This document shows positions 42,726 to 53,265 of a stretch of DNA of 64,000 bases, piece after piece. The position numbers and the translations under genes were made by a program. The stretch is from positions 21,264,628 to 21,328,627 of the forward strand of contig JAKZAP010000010.1 of the NCBI GenBank assembly GCA_023053575.1. The letters run 5' to 3'. Below the pieces are notes generated by a model. It did no database searches. It saw only the letters and a program-made list of their open reading frames with translations, and was not told the origin of the DNA. Source of the DNA: Branchinecta lynchi. Its lineage: Eukaryota > Arthropoda > Branchiopoda > Anostraca > Branchinectidae. Each line of letters starts with the position of its first letter. Position 1 is the first letter of the stretch.

Positions 42726-42840
42726 TTTCCGTGACATGGGGATGTGAGCTGATTAGATGAATTTGACTTCGGGCGGGATCACTGTTCCTATGGCCGGCTT
42801 CTACTAGACTATTGTAGTGGTTTGCGAACTCTGTTTACAA

Positions 42841-42917
42841 GCCCCTCGGTAGCTCAAATGGTAGAGCGCCTGCCTTGTAAGCAGAGGGTCCTAAGTTCAA
42901 ATCCCGGCTGAGGAGCA
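42841..42917 (+). tRNA. tRNA-Thr(TGT)-like gene or pseudogene
   Basis: A recognisable cloverleaf is present: D arm GCTC/GAGC with an AAATGGTA loop, anticodon loop CTTGTAA (anticodon TGT, threonine) on a CTGC/GCAG stem, and a T loop TTCAAAT. The A box (TAGCTCAAATGG) and B box (AGTTCAAATCC) are good, and ATTTTTG follows directly as a Pol III terminator. However, the acceptor stem has one mismatch and the T stem at least two (CTAAG/CCCGG). It could therefore be a decayed tRNA or the head of a young SINE. It lies 99 bp from an IL-17 receptor-like exon and inside an inverted-repeat-bounded segment. Confidence 0.6.
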
Positions 42918-43015
42918 TTTTTGTCTTTCAGTTCAGTACTTATAAAATGCGTTTTCTGTTATCAAACTTCTGACAATAGAAATTATGTGACCAAAAGAGA
43001 AAAGACGACGCTTAC

Positions 43016-43327
43016 CCGATCGGGATGACATCTCTCGTCCAGGGGCTGAACGAACACGCAATACGTCCCCGGCTCCAGGTCATTAAAAGTGACATCTAGC
43101 TTATCCCCATCTGTGTCCCTGGCGAACTTCGAGTTACGACGGTCAACCTCGTCACAAGATGTCGCCACACTACGCAGATGAACTCGGAAACGTTCAAAGT
43201 CAATAGTGGGCGGCCCATTTGTGAATCGGATTCGGACATTGCGTTCACGACCGTTGGGCTCCACGAAAAGGGTAGTGTTCCATTTACTTATGTTGGGGGT
43301 GGGGATATTAGTCTGAAACGATGCAAC
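43016..43327 (-). CDS. IL-17 receptor-like gene, extracellular fibronectin-III-like exon
   Basis: On the minus strand an exon of 104 codons begins after a TTTTGCAG acceptor (AG at 43329-43328) and ends at CGG before a GTAAGC donor (43015-43010). A second acceptor 15 bases further in (TTTCAG, exon start 43312) keeps the same frame. The peptide has alternating beta-strand character (RNVRIRF, KLDVTFNDLEPGTYCVFVQP) and a paired cysteine end (GTYC...DERCHPD) like the membrane-proximal fibronectin-III domain of IL-17 receptors. An NTT sequon is present near residue 17. It ends in phase 0, matching the next exon at 37615. Domain assignment is by pattern only; family-level identity becomes convincing because of the SEFIR exons downstream. 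One or more further N-terminal exons, including a signal peptide, must lie above 43.3 kb and were not recognised. Confidence 0.72.
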
Positions 43328-43632
43328 CTGCAAAATACTTATGCTTTAGTACGAAAGGCGGGTCCAGACCGGAAACAGTCTTGGCGGTATCGGTTCTAAG
43401 CTTCGGGACCGGTTTCTCTGACATTTTCTGGAGGAGATAAGTTCAAGTTCTGTTATTGCAGACTAGATACAACATAAAGAGCCAATTTGACAGAGAGAGG
43501 GTTCGAGACCAAACGGCAGACACTTGCATCTACCACGGGCTACAAGTACATCAACACACAAATTAACCATAGTCCATCCAGGTTCCAGAGCCAAACCACC
43601 AAATTGGGCTGGGATTTACCACTACAAACCAA

Positions 43633-43985
43633 GGACCTGTCTTACCTATAATACTAACGCAACCTACTTCCATGATCACTTCATATACTTCTAAACCCGG
43701 AGACCCCAATTTCGTACGGTACATTCTAACCCCTCTAACAAAACCACGCTGATTTTCTCATTTGTGTCGTCTTTTGATACCTTTGATGTGTATCACGCTG
43801 TCGACGGTTGTCTGCGAGAAGTTTTTCCATCAGAAAAAACGGTTATGTAAATTGTTTCCCTGATTTCGCTACAAGTCAACGGGTCTCGAAAAAGGCTTAA
43901 AACAGCTTAAACCATGGGTTATTTGTTGAAAGCAAAGCCTAGTTTTAAACTATTCAAATATTATTTATACTGTAAGTTGAGTAGT
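43633..43985. repeat. dispersed repeat D2, copy 2
   Basis: Colinear with 22330-22720; no protein frame. Confidence 0.75.
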
Positions 43986-44280
43986 AAATCTTGCTGCCTT
44001 ATCGATGGTAATATATTCGATCGAAACATCTTCAAATATACTTTCAAACCTCCTCTCTCATTTTCCTGCTTCCACAAATCACAATTTTTGTAACACCTCC
44101 TCCAAGTCTACAAAGCTCAAGTGGCATGGCACAGAATTAGTTTATCTTAGCAACCCTTTACGCACCCATGACATCATTATTTATTTTTAAGCTAACATAC
44201 GCTTGCCCTTTCGACAGTCAGCATTTGAAATTCACTAGTTATTTAAAATCCCTATCCCAGCAAATGCAGAGGGTCGCGCA

Positions 44281-44438
44281 CACTGTAAAAATAATGTTTG
44301 CAGTATTTGCTGCTGCGATTAATCTTGTCTTTATTGAGATAAGATTATCCCTAATTCGGATTAGTTTTATCCCAGTAGAGATAAAATTAATACCAGTAGC
44401 AAATATTGCATCCTTATTCGGAGAAAGTTTTTACAGTG
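44281..44438. mobile_element. CACTGTAAAAA MITE copy
   Basis: Ends CACTGTAAAAAT and TTTTTACAGTG, with the same GATAAGATTA core as the other copies. The flanks are not TA, so the target site has mutated or the ends have shifted. Confidence 0.8.
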
Positions 44439-44621
44439 CTGGGAAATGTGGCGTTCTCCTGTGGCGGATTATTAGCTGTGTTCTTTGTCACGCGAGTTCT
44501 CACCGGTGGTCTCCCGTTTTTCTTATAAGCTGTTTTTGCATCCAGCGGTGACTACTCAACAGTCTTTTAACCCGTTTTTGAACTAACCGGTTTCGGGTTT
44601 TACCTCACCGGTGCGGACTAA

Positions 44622-46286
44622 CCAGAACCTGCTCGGGAGCCCGGCTTTACCGAGGAGTTAGCAAGTTTTCATCGACTCATCGGTAAACCAAAAAACGCCT
44701 TATTAGAGAAAAACCGCACACTGGTGACAAAACACCAGAGACAGTTCGGTGTGCAACAAACGCAGCTATTTAACAAATTTGGTATAAGAATAGATACTGC
44801 CATCAACAACGCAAAGCTCACGAGAAGGCAGGCCATCAACAACACGAAGGTCACGAGAAGGCAGTCTATCAACAACATGAAGCTCACGAGAAGCCAGGCC
44901 ATCAACAACACGAAGCTCACCAGAAGGCAGGCCATCAACAACACGAAGCTTACGAGAAGGCAGGCTATCAACAACACGAAGCTCACGAGAAGGCAGGCCA
45001 TCAACAACAACGAGCTCACGAGAATCCAGGTAATCAACAACACGAAGCTCACGAGAAGGCAGGCCATCAATAACACGAAGCTCACGAGAAGGCAAGCCAT
45101 CAACAATACCAAGCTCACGAGATTCCAGGCCATCAACAACACGAAGCTCACGAGAAGGCAGGCAATCAATAACACGAAGCTTACGAGAAGGCAGGCCATC
45201 AACAACACGAAGCTCACGAGAAGGCAGGCCATCTACGACAACAAGCTCACGAGAAGACAGGCTGTCAACAACGCGAAGCTCACGAGAAGGCAGGCAATCA
45301 ATAACACGAAGCTCACGAGAAGGCAGGCCATCAACAACACAAAGCTCACGAGAAGGCAGGCCATCAACAACACGAAGCTCACGAGAAGGCAGGCTTTCAA
45401 CAACACTAAACTCACGAGAAGGCAGGCCATCAATAACACGAAGCTCACGAGAAGGCACGCCATCAATAAAATTAAGCTCACGAGAAGGCAGGCAATCAAC
45501 CACGCGAAGCTCACGAGAAGGCAGGACATCAATAACATAAAGCTTACGAGAAGGCAGGCCATCAACAACACAAAGCTCACGAGAAGGCAGGCCATCAACA
45601 ACGCGAAGCTCACGAGAAGGCAGGCAATCAATAACACGAAACTCACGAGAAAGCAGGCCATCAACAACACAAAGCTCACGAGAAGGCAGGCCATCAAGAA
45701 CACGAAGCTCACGAGAAGGCAGGCTTTCAACAACACCAAACTCACGAGAAGGCAGGCCATCAATAACACGAAGCTCACGAGAAGGCACGCCATCAATAAA
45801 ATTAAGCTCACGAGAAGGCAGGCCATCAACAACACCAAGCTCACGAGAAGGCAGGCCATCAACAACACCAAGCTCACGAGAAGGCAGGCCATCAACAACA
45901 CAAAGCTCACAAAAAGGCAGGCCATCAAAAACACGAAGCTCACGAGAAGGCAGGCCATCAACAACACGAAGCTCACGAGAAGGCAGGCTTTCAACAACAC
46001 CAAACTCACGAGAAGGCAGGCCATCAATAACACGAAGCTCACGAGAAGGCCGGCCATCAACAACACCAAGCTCACGAGAAGGCAGGCCATCAACAACACC
46101 AAGCTCACGAGAAGTCAGGCTATCAACAACACGAAGCTCACGAGAAGGCGGGCAGTCAACAACACGAAGCTCACGAGAAGGCAGACCATCAACAATACTA
46201 AGCTCACGAGAAAGCAGGAGCAACAGATGTATGGTTGTATAATCAAAATACTGATAGAGAGGAATCTACTAGCCCCTCCGCTCTAG
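44622..46286 (+). CDS. open frame with 43 copies of an 11-residue basic repeat
   Basis: The frame is open from just after a TAA at 44619 to TAG after LLAPPL. The first possible starts are non-ATG (GTG at 44724), so an upstream exon is plausible; an ACTAACCAG acceptor-like site lies at the left edge. The non-repetitive head (PGFTEELASFHRLIGKPKNA, then LLEKNRTLVTKHQRQFGVQQ) has credible protein composition. From 44802 to 46220 it becomes 43 tandem units of the type INNTKLTRRQA. The repeat is very rich in Lys, Arg and Asn, has no hydrophobic core, and would be disordered or a charged rod. The two opposite-strand frames are also long and open, so openness alone is weak evidence. No homologous family is recognised. 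Confidence 0.35.
   Translation, partial: PEPAREPGFTEELASFHRLIGKPKNALLEKNRTLVTKHQRQFGVQQTQLFNKFGIRIDTAINNAKLTRRQAINNTKVTRRQSINNMKLTRSQAINNTKLTRRQAINNTKLTRRQAINNTKLTRRQAINNNELTRIQVINNTKLTRRQAINNTKLTRRQAINNTKLTRFQAINNTKLTRRQAINNTKLTRRQAINNTKLTRRQAIYDNKLTRRQAVNNAKLTRRQAINNTKLTRRQAINNTKLTRRQAINNTKLTRRQAFNNTKLTRRQAINNTKLTRRHAINKIKLTRRQAINHAKLTRRQDINNIKLTRRQAINNTKLTRRQAINNAKLTRRQAINNTKLTRKQAINNTKLTRRQAIKNTKLTRRQAFNNTKLTRRQAINNTKLTRRHAINKIKLTRRQAINNTKLTRRQAINNTKLTRRQAINNTKLTKRQAIKNTKLTRRQAINNTKLTRRQAFNNTKLTRRQAINNTKLTRRPAINNTKLTRRQAINNTKLTRSQAINNTKLTRRRAVNNTKLTRRQTINNTKLTRKQEQQMYGCIIKILIERNLLAPPL
44802..46220. repeat. 33-bp minisatellite, 43 units
   Basis: The unit is ATCAACAACACGAAGC plus TCACGAGAAGGCAGGCC. 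The number of units (43) was counted from the translated repeat. Substitutions dominate and almost all units keep exactly 33 bases. Marker variants (TTCAACAAC at units 19, 29 and 37; the CGGCAC/AATAAAATT pair at units 20-21 and 30-31) recur at spacings of 10 and 8 units, showing a higher-order block of about 260-330 bp that was duplicated. Confidence 0.95.
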
Positions 46287-46796
46287 TGAAAAGCGACGTG
46301 CCGCCAAAAGTTCGACAACTCACAGAAGATGCCACTGCACACGAAAGGTCGAAAGGTATCGACGAAAGCCGAACCCAATGGCCATACATTTTTGTATGAT
46401 GACGATTCTTGACGCTAAGTACTTAGGTTACGCGATAAGTGATTAGCACCATTGTTATTAATTTGTCTGAGAAATGTTGTAATTGCAATTATGAAACAAC
46501 TACTTTGGTAATTCTTTCAACCTGTCAGTTTAGTTCGTGTTTGATACTGATGACTTGAACTTTATTGTATATTTACGACTTATGTTATAATTGTGAATAA
46601 ACTAACACAACTCTTGGTTGATTCATTTAACTATGATGGCATAAGTAAATAAGGCGCTTTGTTTCCTTAATAGCTAGTATTCTACATGCTAGTACTGGAT
46701 CGTCATTCACGCCAACAATAAATGATACAATTACATAATTTGACAATTCATCTATGGGTACGACTTTTACTATCATTTAACCTAATCAGAATTAAA

Positions 46797-46960
46797 ATAT
46801 TGGGTGAAACAGGGTACAATAGATTTCAAATACCGATCAGTCGAGTTTATGGGTGGTCTTACTAATCTCTGGGACGCAGCTTCCCTCTGTCTGTGTCGCG
46901 TATTGAGCCTGCTTCTTGCTAGGGCCTCAAAATCAGGTAAAATGGCACGATGCGCATGAT
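46797..46960 (-). mobile_element. LINE C-terminal scrap
   Basis: The minus-strand frame reads DFEALARSRLNTRHRQREAA, then LVRPPINSTDRYLKSIVPCF and TAA. Arg-His-rich followed by S-x-[IV]-P is the extreme C-terminus pattern of RTE/CR1-like LINEs. Confidence 0.4.
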
Positions 46961-47059
46961 ATGATATGAAATTTTTTCCCCTAAAAACCCAAGGGCCATG
47001 GCAATACAAACAAAAGAAACCCAATGACGAACTTATTTCTAACAACCACTGAAAAAAAA

Positions 47060-48300
47060 CTACAAAAAATGTTCTCTGTGAATCATTGGCAGCTTGAGGA
47101 ATCTACCCACTTTCTTTATAGTAACATAACACTCACTCTTAAGCATTTGCTCCATCCATTCCTGATCACACTCATTTACTCCAAATATTTCACTTTTCAA
47201 ATCATTCAATTCCCTACAATCACACATAAGATGTCGCGCACACTCATTCGTATCTCCACACATCTGCAAAACTAATGACCAATTCTCTCGATCGGCCTCC
47301 CTATGCCAGAAATTTGCTCCCAAACGCCATTGTCAGCTGATGTCGTCTTCAGCAGGGGTTGACAGGTCAAACTTGACCTGGCCATCCTCGTAAGAAAGAT
47401 ATCCGGCCGAACATAATCTTAACAGCCCTTTTTTGGATGGCTTCGAGTCTTTCAGTCTGTGCGTTTGTGAGTCCTAGGTGCCAAGCCGGACAAGCATACT
47501 CCAGACAAGGTCGAATGTGCGTGCAGTAACAGTATGCAAATCTCGCGACGGAATAGTAAAGCCTTTCAGAACCGCGAACGACTTGAGGAGTGGTGCTGCT
47601 TTTCGAGTGACATACTGTCCGTTGGCACTACATTTAAGGTCATCGTCAATCAACACACCGAAGAGTTTAACTGTTGTTTTGGATTCTAGACCTATATCCT
47701 CTATCTCAGGAAGGGCCCGTTTTAAAAAAGACACTCTAAATACAACACTCTTGCAAGTGTTGTATTTAGAAAGTGAACGGAGTGAAATAGCTGAAACACC
47801 GTCGGCAAATTCAAAACTGTGATAAAAGGTAGTCACCACTTTGTTAAAAAGAATTAAAAAGCACAAAGGGCCCAACCTGGTACCCTGGGCGTTCCGCAAA
47901 AAATAATCGTGAATTCCGACACTTACTCGTTAGTCAACTAAACACATGGCTTTGACCTATTAAAATATTAGCTAGCAACCTAACCACGAATTTTCGAGCT
48001 GACGTGGCGGTCGGTTCAGTTATAATAACCTAACACCCAAACTATCGAATGCTTTAAACAACATCACTTAGTAAGATCTCAGAACATGGGCTCTCAATTT
48101 CTAGGTGCTTAGGTGGTCATCAATCAATTTGACTAGATAATGGATGGTGCTACAATCATATCTAAAACCATATTGTTTAGGGTCTAAATTTTCTTCAACA
48201 TCCGCGTACAGATTTTCGTAAATAAAACTCTCGAACACTTTCGCCAGACCTGGAGTTGAAGATATTGGCCGTAGTTCAGACATGGATTTAACACTTGTAC
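47060..48300 (-). pseudogene. LINE reverse transcriptase, decayed
   Basis: Read on the minus strand, pieces follow the canonical reverse transcriptase order: LRPISSTPGLAKVFESFIYE and LDPKQYGFR (48283-48101), QGTRLGPLCFLILFN and EFADGVSAI (near 47890-47800), VKLFGVLIDDDLK, YACPAWHLGLTNAQTERLEA then IQKRAVKIMFG (47500-47395), and a final CGDTNECARHLMCDC zinc-knuckle-like end. Catalytic [YF]ADD reads FADG, and several frame breaks separate the pieces, so it cannot be active. The family is CR1/Jockey-like. Confidence 0.85.
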
Positions 48301-48744
48301 ATTTATAGACGTTATATAAGCTTTCTTAAAACTATCAGGGACGCACCTTCGATAAAACATTGGTTAAAAACTGCAGTTAGAAACAGAACTTAGTTCATCT
48401 GAACGTTTGAGTTGAAGAGGAATTTAACGTTTAAGAGGAACCCTCTAAGGTGTTCGACACTAACTTTATCCAACGATATGCTTCCTCGTTCCACTTCCAT
48501 TTCCTTTGCCTACAGATCATCGATATACGATAATGCAGATATTGCCGTGACAACAATTTCCTTCGAGTCGGAACGTACGAGCTCGTGGATAGGCGAAAAG
48601 GAATCCCGTTCTACAGCGGACATTATCTTAAATTGCACTTGCAAGCAATGAGGATGTTGTATCCCGATGAGTAGCTTGCGGATGATGACGGTGCTATATT
48701 CTGGTTGCTGCTTCCGGGGCGCACCAGTCCTCTTTCTAGGTCTG

Positions 48745-48915
48745 CCCGCGCCAGTCCTCATCGAGTCGCTTTTTGAAACCTTCGGATGTTTCGCTGGTGA
48801 CAGTTGGTTCGGACAAGCTGTTCCACAGAGGATCAGCTCGGTTACTAAAGAAGTGGTGGCGAAAACGAGAGGTGCAGGACCTTCTGGACAGTTTCCGGGA
48901 GTGGAAACTTAACTC
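48745..48915 (-). mobile_element. second LINE C-terminal relic
   Basis: The minus strand encodes NRADPLWNSLSEPTVTSETS then EGFKKRLDEDWRG, matching the N-R-x-x-x-x-W-N-S-L-P .. F-K-x-R-L-D signature near the end of many LINE ORF2 proteins. A frameshift precedes it. Confidence 0.65.
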
Positions 48916-49730
48916 TAACTTACTCTTACTCTTAACTTTAACTTAAATTTCTGCGAGTGCTTCACAAGCAGGAAAAGACCTCGGGAACTAGAGCTAATGC
49001 CTTGAATCTATTACGACGACTGTATTTGTATGTGAAGAAGTACTCTCAACCTGATGTTATGGCGAGGGGCGCAGTAGGCAGGACATAGATGGTAAATGTC
49101 CTTGGATACAGTCATCGGAGTCAGGACAGCCTAGGGCGTCTGTTGACCTACTACACGTGCAGACTTCAAGGGTTCATTGTGGATTCCCCCGGTCGATTCA
49201 CACTAAGGTCTGCCTACCGAACCACAATAGGCTATAAACCACCCATCATACACTAGGCCTTGCATGCCAGCCACTCTAAGGAGCTTTAAACAAAACTCAT
49301 AACAATGACCTAAGGTCCGTAATTAAACAAAAGGTTTTATTCTCTGGTACCGTAATTACAAAATAATATGAACAAACTTTGAGTAAAAAGGTTGCTCCCG
49401 GTCGAGACCCCGGAAAAGAAGTGTCGAAAAAGATGACTCATGCTCGCCTGATGAGTCATGAACATGAGTTAATAAAATAACAGAGTCACGACAGTATAAA
49501 AGATTAGACATACTGAACGGAAAGGAACTAGCGCTGCCTAACGGCGATACAAGTGAGCAGTGCGGGGTGCAGATGGCACCATCGTAACAAATCGATAGTA
49601 GAAACTTAACGCAACTCACCTGGTAGTAGGCTTCCTAGAGTTGGATTGCTCTTTCGGTGTGATGGCAATACAGTAGAAACCGGTATAGACATAGCGAAAG
49701 GTCGCTGCCAAAACAACAGCCTGTAAAAGA

Positions 49731-52700
49731 CAAGAGCTACGAGCTCATATGGCACTTGTTACGAGTAGGCAGTACAAGAAAGTAGATGAGAACGTGATAA
49801 AAATACACCCGCCATCCGAAAATGCGGTTTGGAAATAGAAGTAGGATAGTTTGTTTCACTCACTTCTAAGCAGTTCCGGCATCGTCTCGATTATCAAATG
49901 CACATGACTGTTCAAACTTCCAAGTTTCAGCCTAATAAATCCACTAGTTTGATCCCTAGACGTGCTACAATATTTCCGGTACTCCCTCCATCTCACCTTC
50001 CGTGGCCGAATCTGGTTCGGACTAAAACATGGATCATCTAAAGTATCTTCTTTTATACCACCCGCTAAAGTTTCGGTCGAGTCTGAGCATTTTTGGAAAA
50101 TTCTGGTACCCCCCCTCCCCCACCAACGTTGTCGGATCCGGATCCTTGCCCAAAATATGTCATCTAGGGTATATGCTCTCTCTAAGTTCTATGTTTCATT
50201 TAAACTGATGCACTCGTTTGACTCCTATGCGAGCCTCAAAGTTTCCGGCAATCTCCCTCCAATTCCCGCCACTGTGCCGAACAGGACTTGAAAACATAAA
50301 CGTCATATCTCCTAATTCCCTCTTCCTGTCCATCAAGTTTCACTGAAATTGGAGCATAGCCTATCTGTAAGTTTCCAGTACCCCCCCCCCCCCCCCCCTA
50401 CCTTGGCCGCATCCGGCCCGGACGCCAAAGAACAAATCTAGGCCGCATAAACTCGGCACTGTCGAACTTGCATCTCATTCGGGCCATTCGTTTGGTTTTT
50501 GTGCATGTCAAAAGTCCCCCCCCCCCCAATTCCCCCAACCGTGGTCGCATTTGTTCGAACGCATCTTTTACATGTCGAGGCCATCGACTCTTATCACCCA
50601 TTTGTTTGACCCTAGTTGGTCGTATCCTAGTTTAAATAAATAAGTCAATTATGTCGGGTCGCTAATATGCCTGCAAAGTTTCATTGTCTTAGTACTTCTG
50701 GAAACTATTCTAACCCCCGACTACCGGTATTCCAGGAAACCCCCTCTACCCCCCCCCCCCCACAGAGCCCCGAAACGATCTGGCTCCGTCGAATTCGGAT
50801 CTAGGCCTAATGCTTGTTCTCTCCATTAAATTCCGTCCCAATCCCTCTGCTTTAAGCGTTTCTTGAGTTTTCGGGTCCCCCCCCCCCCATCCCCACAGGT
50901 TAACCCGACCCGACCCGACTTAACAATGATCATCCGAGGCGATAGCTCTTTCCACCATACAAGTTTCATTCAAATCCGATCACCGTTCAAAAGTTATACA
51001 CGCCACTAGATTCCGGACTCCCCATCCATCCACTCCCCCCACTATGGTCGGATCGGGGAAACGGCTGTTCTCAAGTGAACCTGTTCGGATCCCTGACATA
51101 CCTGCCAAATTTCATCGCCCTAGCACATCAGGAAGTATGCCGAACTCGCGGGATCGCTAAAAATCCGGACCCCCCCCCCCCCAACTCCCCCAGAGTGCCC
51201 GGATCTGGTCCGCTTATATCAATGACGTATCTAGGACTTGTGCTTGTTCTTCCACCAAGTTTCATCCCGACCCCTCCACTCTAAGCGTTTCTCAATATTT
51301 CCGGTTCCCTCCTCCAACTCCCCCCAGTGTCATCGGATCCGGTCCGGATTTATAGTGGGACGTCTGAAACACGAGGTCATCCTAAATATAAAATTTCATC
51401 AAGATCCGATCACCCGTTCAAAAGTTATACACGCCACTAGATTCCGGACTCCCCATCCATCCACTCCCCCCACTATGGTCGGATCGGGGAAACGGCTGTT
51501 CTCAAGTGAACCTGTTCGGGTCCCTGACATACCTGCCAAGTTTCATCGCCCTAGCACATCAGGAAGTATGCCGAACTCGCGGGATCGCTAGAAATCCGGA
51601 CCCCCCCCCCCCCAACTCCCCCAGAGTGCCCGGATCTGGTCCGCTCATATCAATGACGTATCTAGGACTTGTGCTTGTTCTTCACCAAGTTTCATCCCGA
51701 TCCCTCCACTCTAAGCGTTTCTCAAGATTTCCGGTTCCCTCCTCCAACTCCCCCCAGTGTCATCGGATCCGGTCCGGATTCATAGTGGGACGTCTGAAAC
51801 ACGAGGTCATCCTAAATATAAAATTTCATCAAGATCCGATCACCCGTTCAAAAGTTATACACGCCACTAGATTCCGGACTCCCCATCCATCCACTCCCCC
51901 CAGTATGGTCGGATTGGAGAAACGGCTGTTCTCAAGTGAACCTGTTCGGGTCCCTGACATACCTGCCAAGTTTCATCGCCCTAGCACATAAGGAAGTATG
52001 CCGAACTCGCGGGATCGATAGAAATCCGGACCCCCCCCCCCCCCCCAACTCCCCCAGAGTGCCCGGATCTGGTCCGCTTATATCAATGACGTATCTACGA
52101 CTTGTGCTTGTTCTTCCCACCAAGTTTCATCCCGATCCCTCCACTCTAAGCGTTTCTCAAGATTTCCGGTTCCCTCCTCCAACTCCCCCCAGTGTCATCG
52201 GATCCGGTCCGGATTTATAGTGGGACGTCTGAGACACGAGGTCATCCTAAATATAAAATTTCATCAAGATCCGATGACTCGTTCGCAAGATAAAAATACC
52301 ACACATTTTGGCTTCCCCCTCCCTCCACTCCCCCTCCCAGATGGTCGGATCGGGGAAATGACTATTTCCCATTTAATCTGGTCGGGTCCCTGACGTGCCT
52401 GCCAATTTTCAGCGTCCCAGCACATCAGGAAGCACCAAACTCGTGGGATCACTAAAAATTCGGACATCTCCCCCCCCCCCCCCAACTCCCCCAAAGTGAG
52501 CGGATCCGTTCCGGTTATATCCATCACGTATCTAGGACTTCTGCTTGTTCTTTCCACCAAGTTTCATCCGGATTCCTTCACTCTAAGTGTTTTCCAAGAT
52601 TTCCGGTTTCCCCCTCCAACTCCCCCCAGTGTCACCGGATCCAGTCTGGATTTAAAATGGAGGGTCTGAGACACAAAGTCCTTCCATATATTAAGTTTCA

Positions 52701-52988
52701 TTAAGATCCGATCACCCGTTCGTAAGCTAAAAATATTTCATTTTTCCTATTTTTTCCGGATTCCCCCTCCCTCCGCTCCCCTCCAGATGGTCGGATCGAG
52801 GAAGCGACAATCTCTAATTTAATCTGGTCCAGTTCCTGATATGCCTGCCAAGTTTCATCGTCCTAGATTATCTGGAAGTGCCCGAACTAGCAAAACCGGA
52901 CCGACAGACCGACAGACCGACAGACCGACTGACGGACAGAAATAACAATCGCTATATGGCACTTGAGTAAGCTCAAGTGCCATAAAAA
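49731..52988 (+). mobile_element. family A element, long, about three 430-bp units
   Basis: Start CAAGAGCTACGAGCTCATAT then GGCACTTGTTACGAGTAGG; end GACCGACAGACCGACTGACG, then ATATGGCACTTGAG and the hairpin. A 430-431-bp unit (CGGGATCGCTAGAAATCCGG then a C-run) repeats at 51151, 51582 and 52012. The 281-bp unit of the 30.8-kb copy and this unit share the AAGTTTCATC..GATCCGATCACC..CCGGTTCC core, so different copies amplified different subunits. Confidence 0.9.
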
Positions 52989-53265
52989 ACGGTTAAAGCT
53001 TCCAGTCCGCCGATACCAATCTCTGACTCATTAGCCAAATGCCCTTGTACAGAAACAAGTATTTATAAACAACTTTTACACTAAAAAAAGCCAAGCTTCA
53101 CCTTCTGGGCTTCCTCCAGGATTTCGGATCTATGTTCTGTGAAAAAGAATCCAGCTTTGAACTTTTTACGAAATGATACAGTACCACAATCAGAAGCGCG
53201 TTACTGGCCAAAATGTTAGGGGGAGGGGACCAAGATGTTCTACGATTGTCTGGTCGTTTTCACCG

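Larger units (their letters stand above)
42264..42972. mobile_element. segment bounded by CAGAAGTTTGATAA inverted repeats
   Basis: CAGAAGTTTGATAAAAGATA at the left and TTATCAAACTTCTG at the right are inverted. The segment holds a LINE tail (42465-42500), a smaller inverted-repeat element, a tandem duplication and the tRNA-Thr-like gene. Confidence 0.5.

Noticed and set aside
44669..46223. Long minus-strand open frames through the 33-bp array (LVSFVLLMACL and SRELRVVDGLP repeats)
   Set aside because: A 33-bp unit without stops keeps several frames open at once. These frames have no unique flanking protein sequence and are shadows of the minisatellite.
51075..52220. Repeated open frames beginning MNLFGSLTYLPSFIALAHQE
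   Set aside because: They are the translation of family A tandem units, include homopolymer-derived PPPP, and shift frame between copies.
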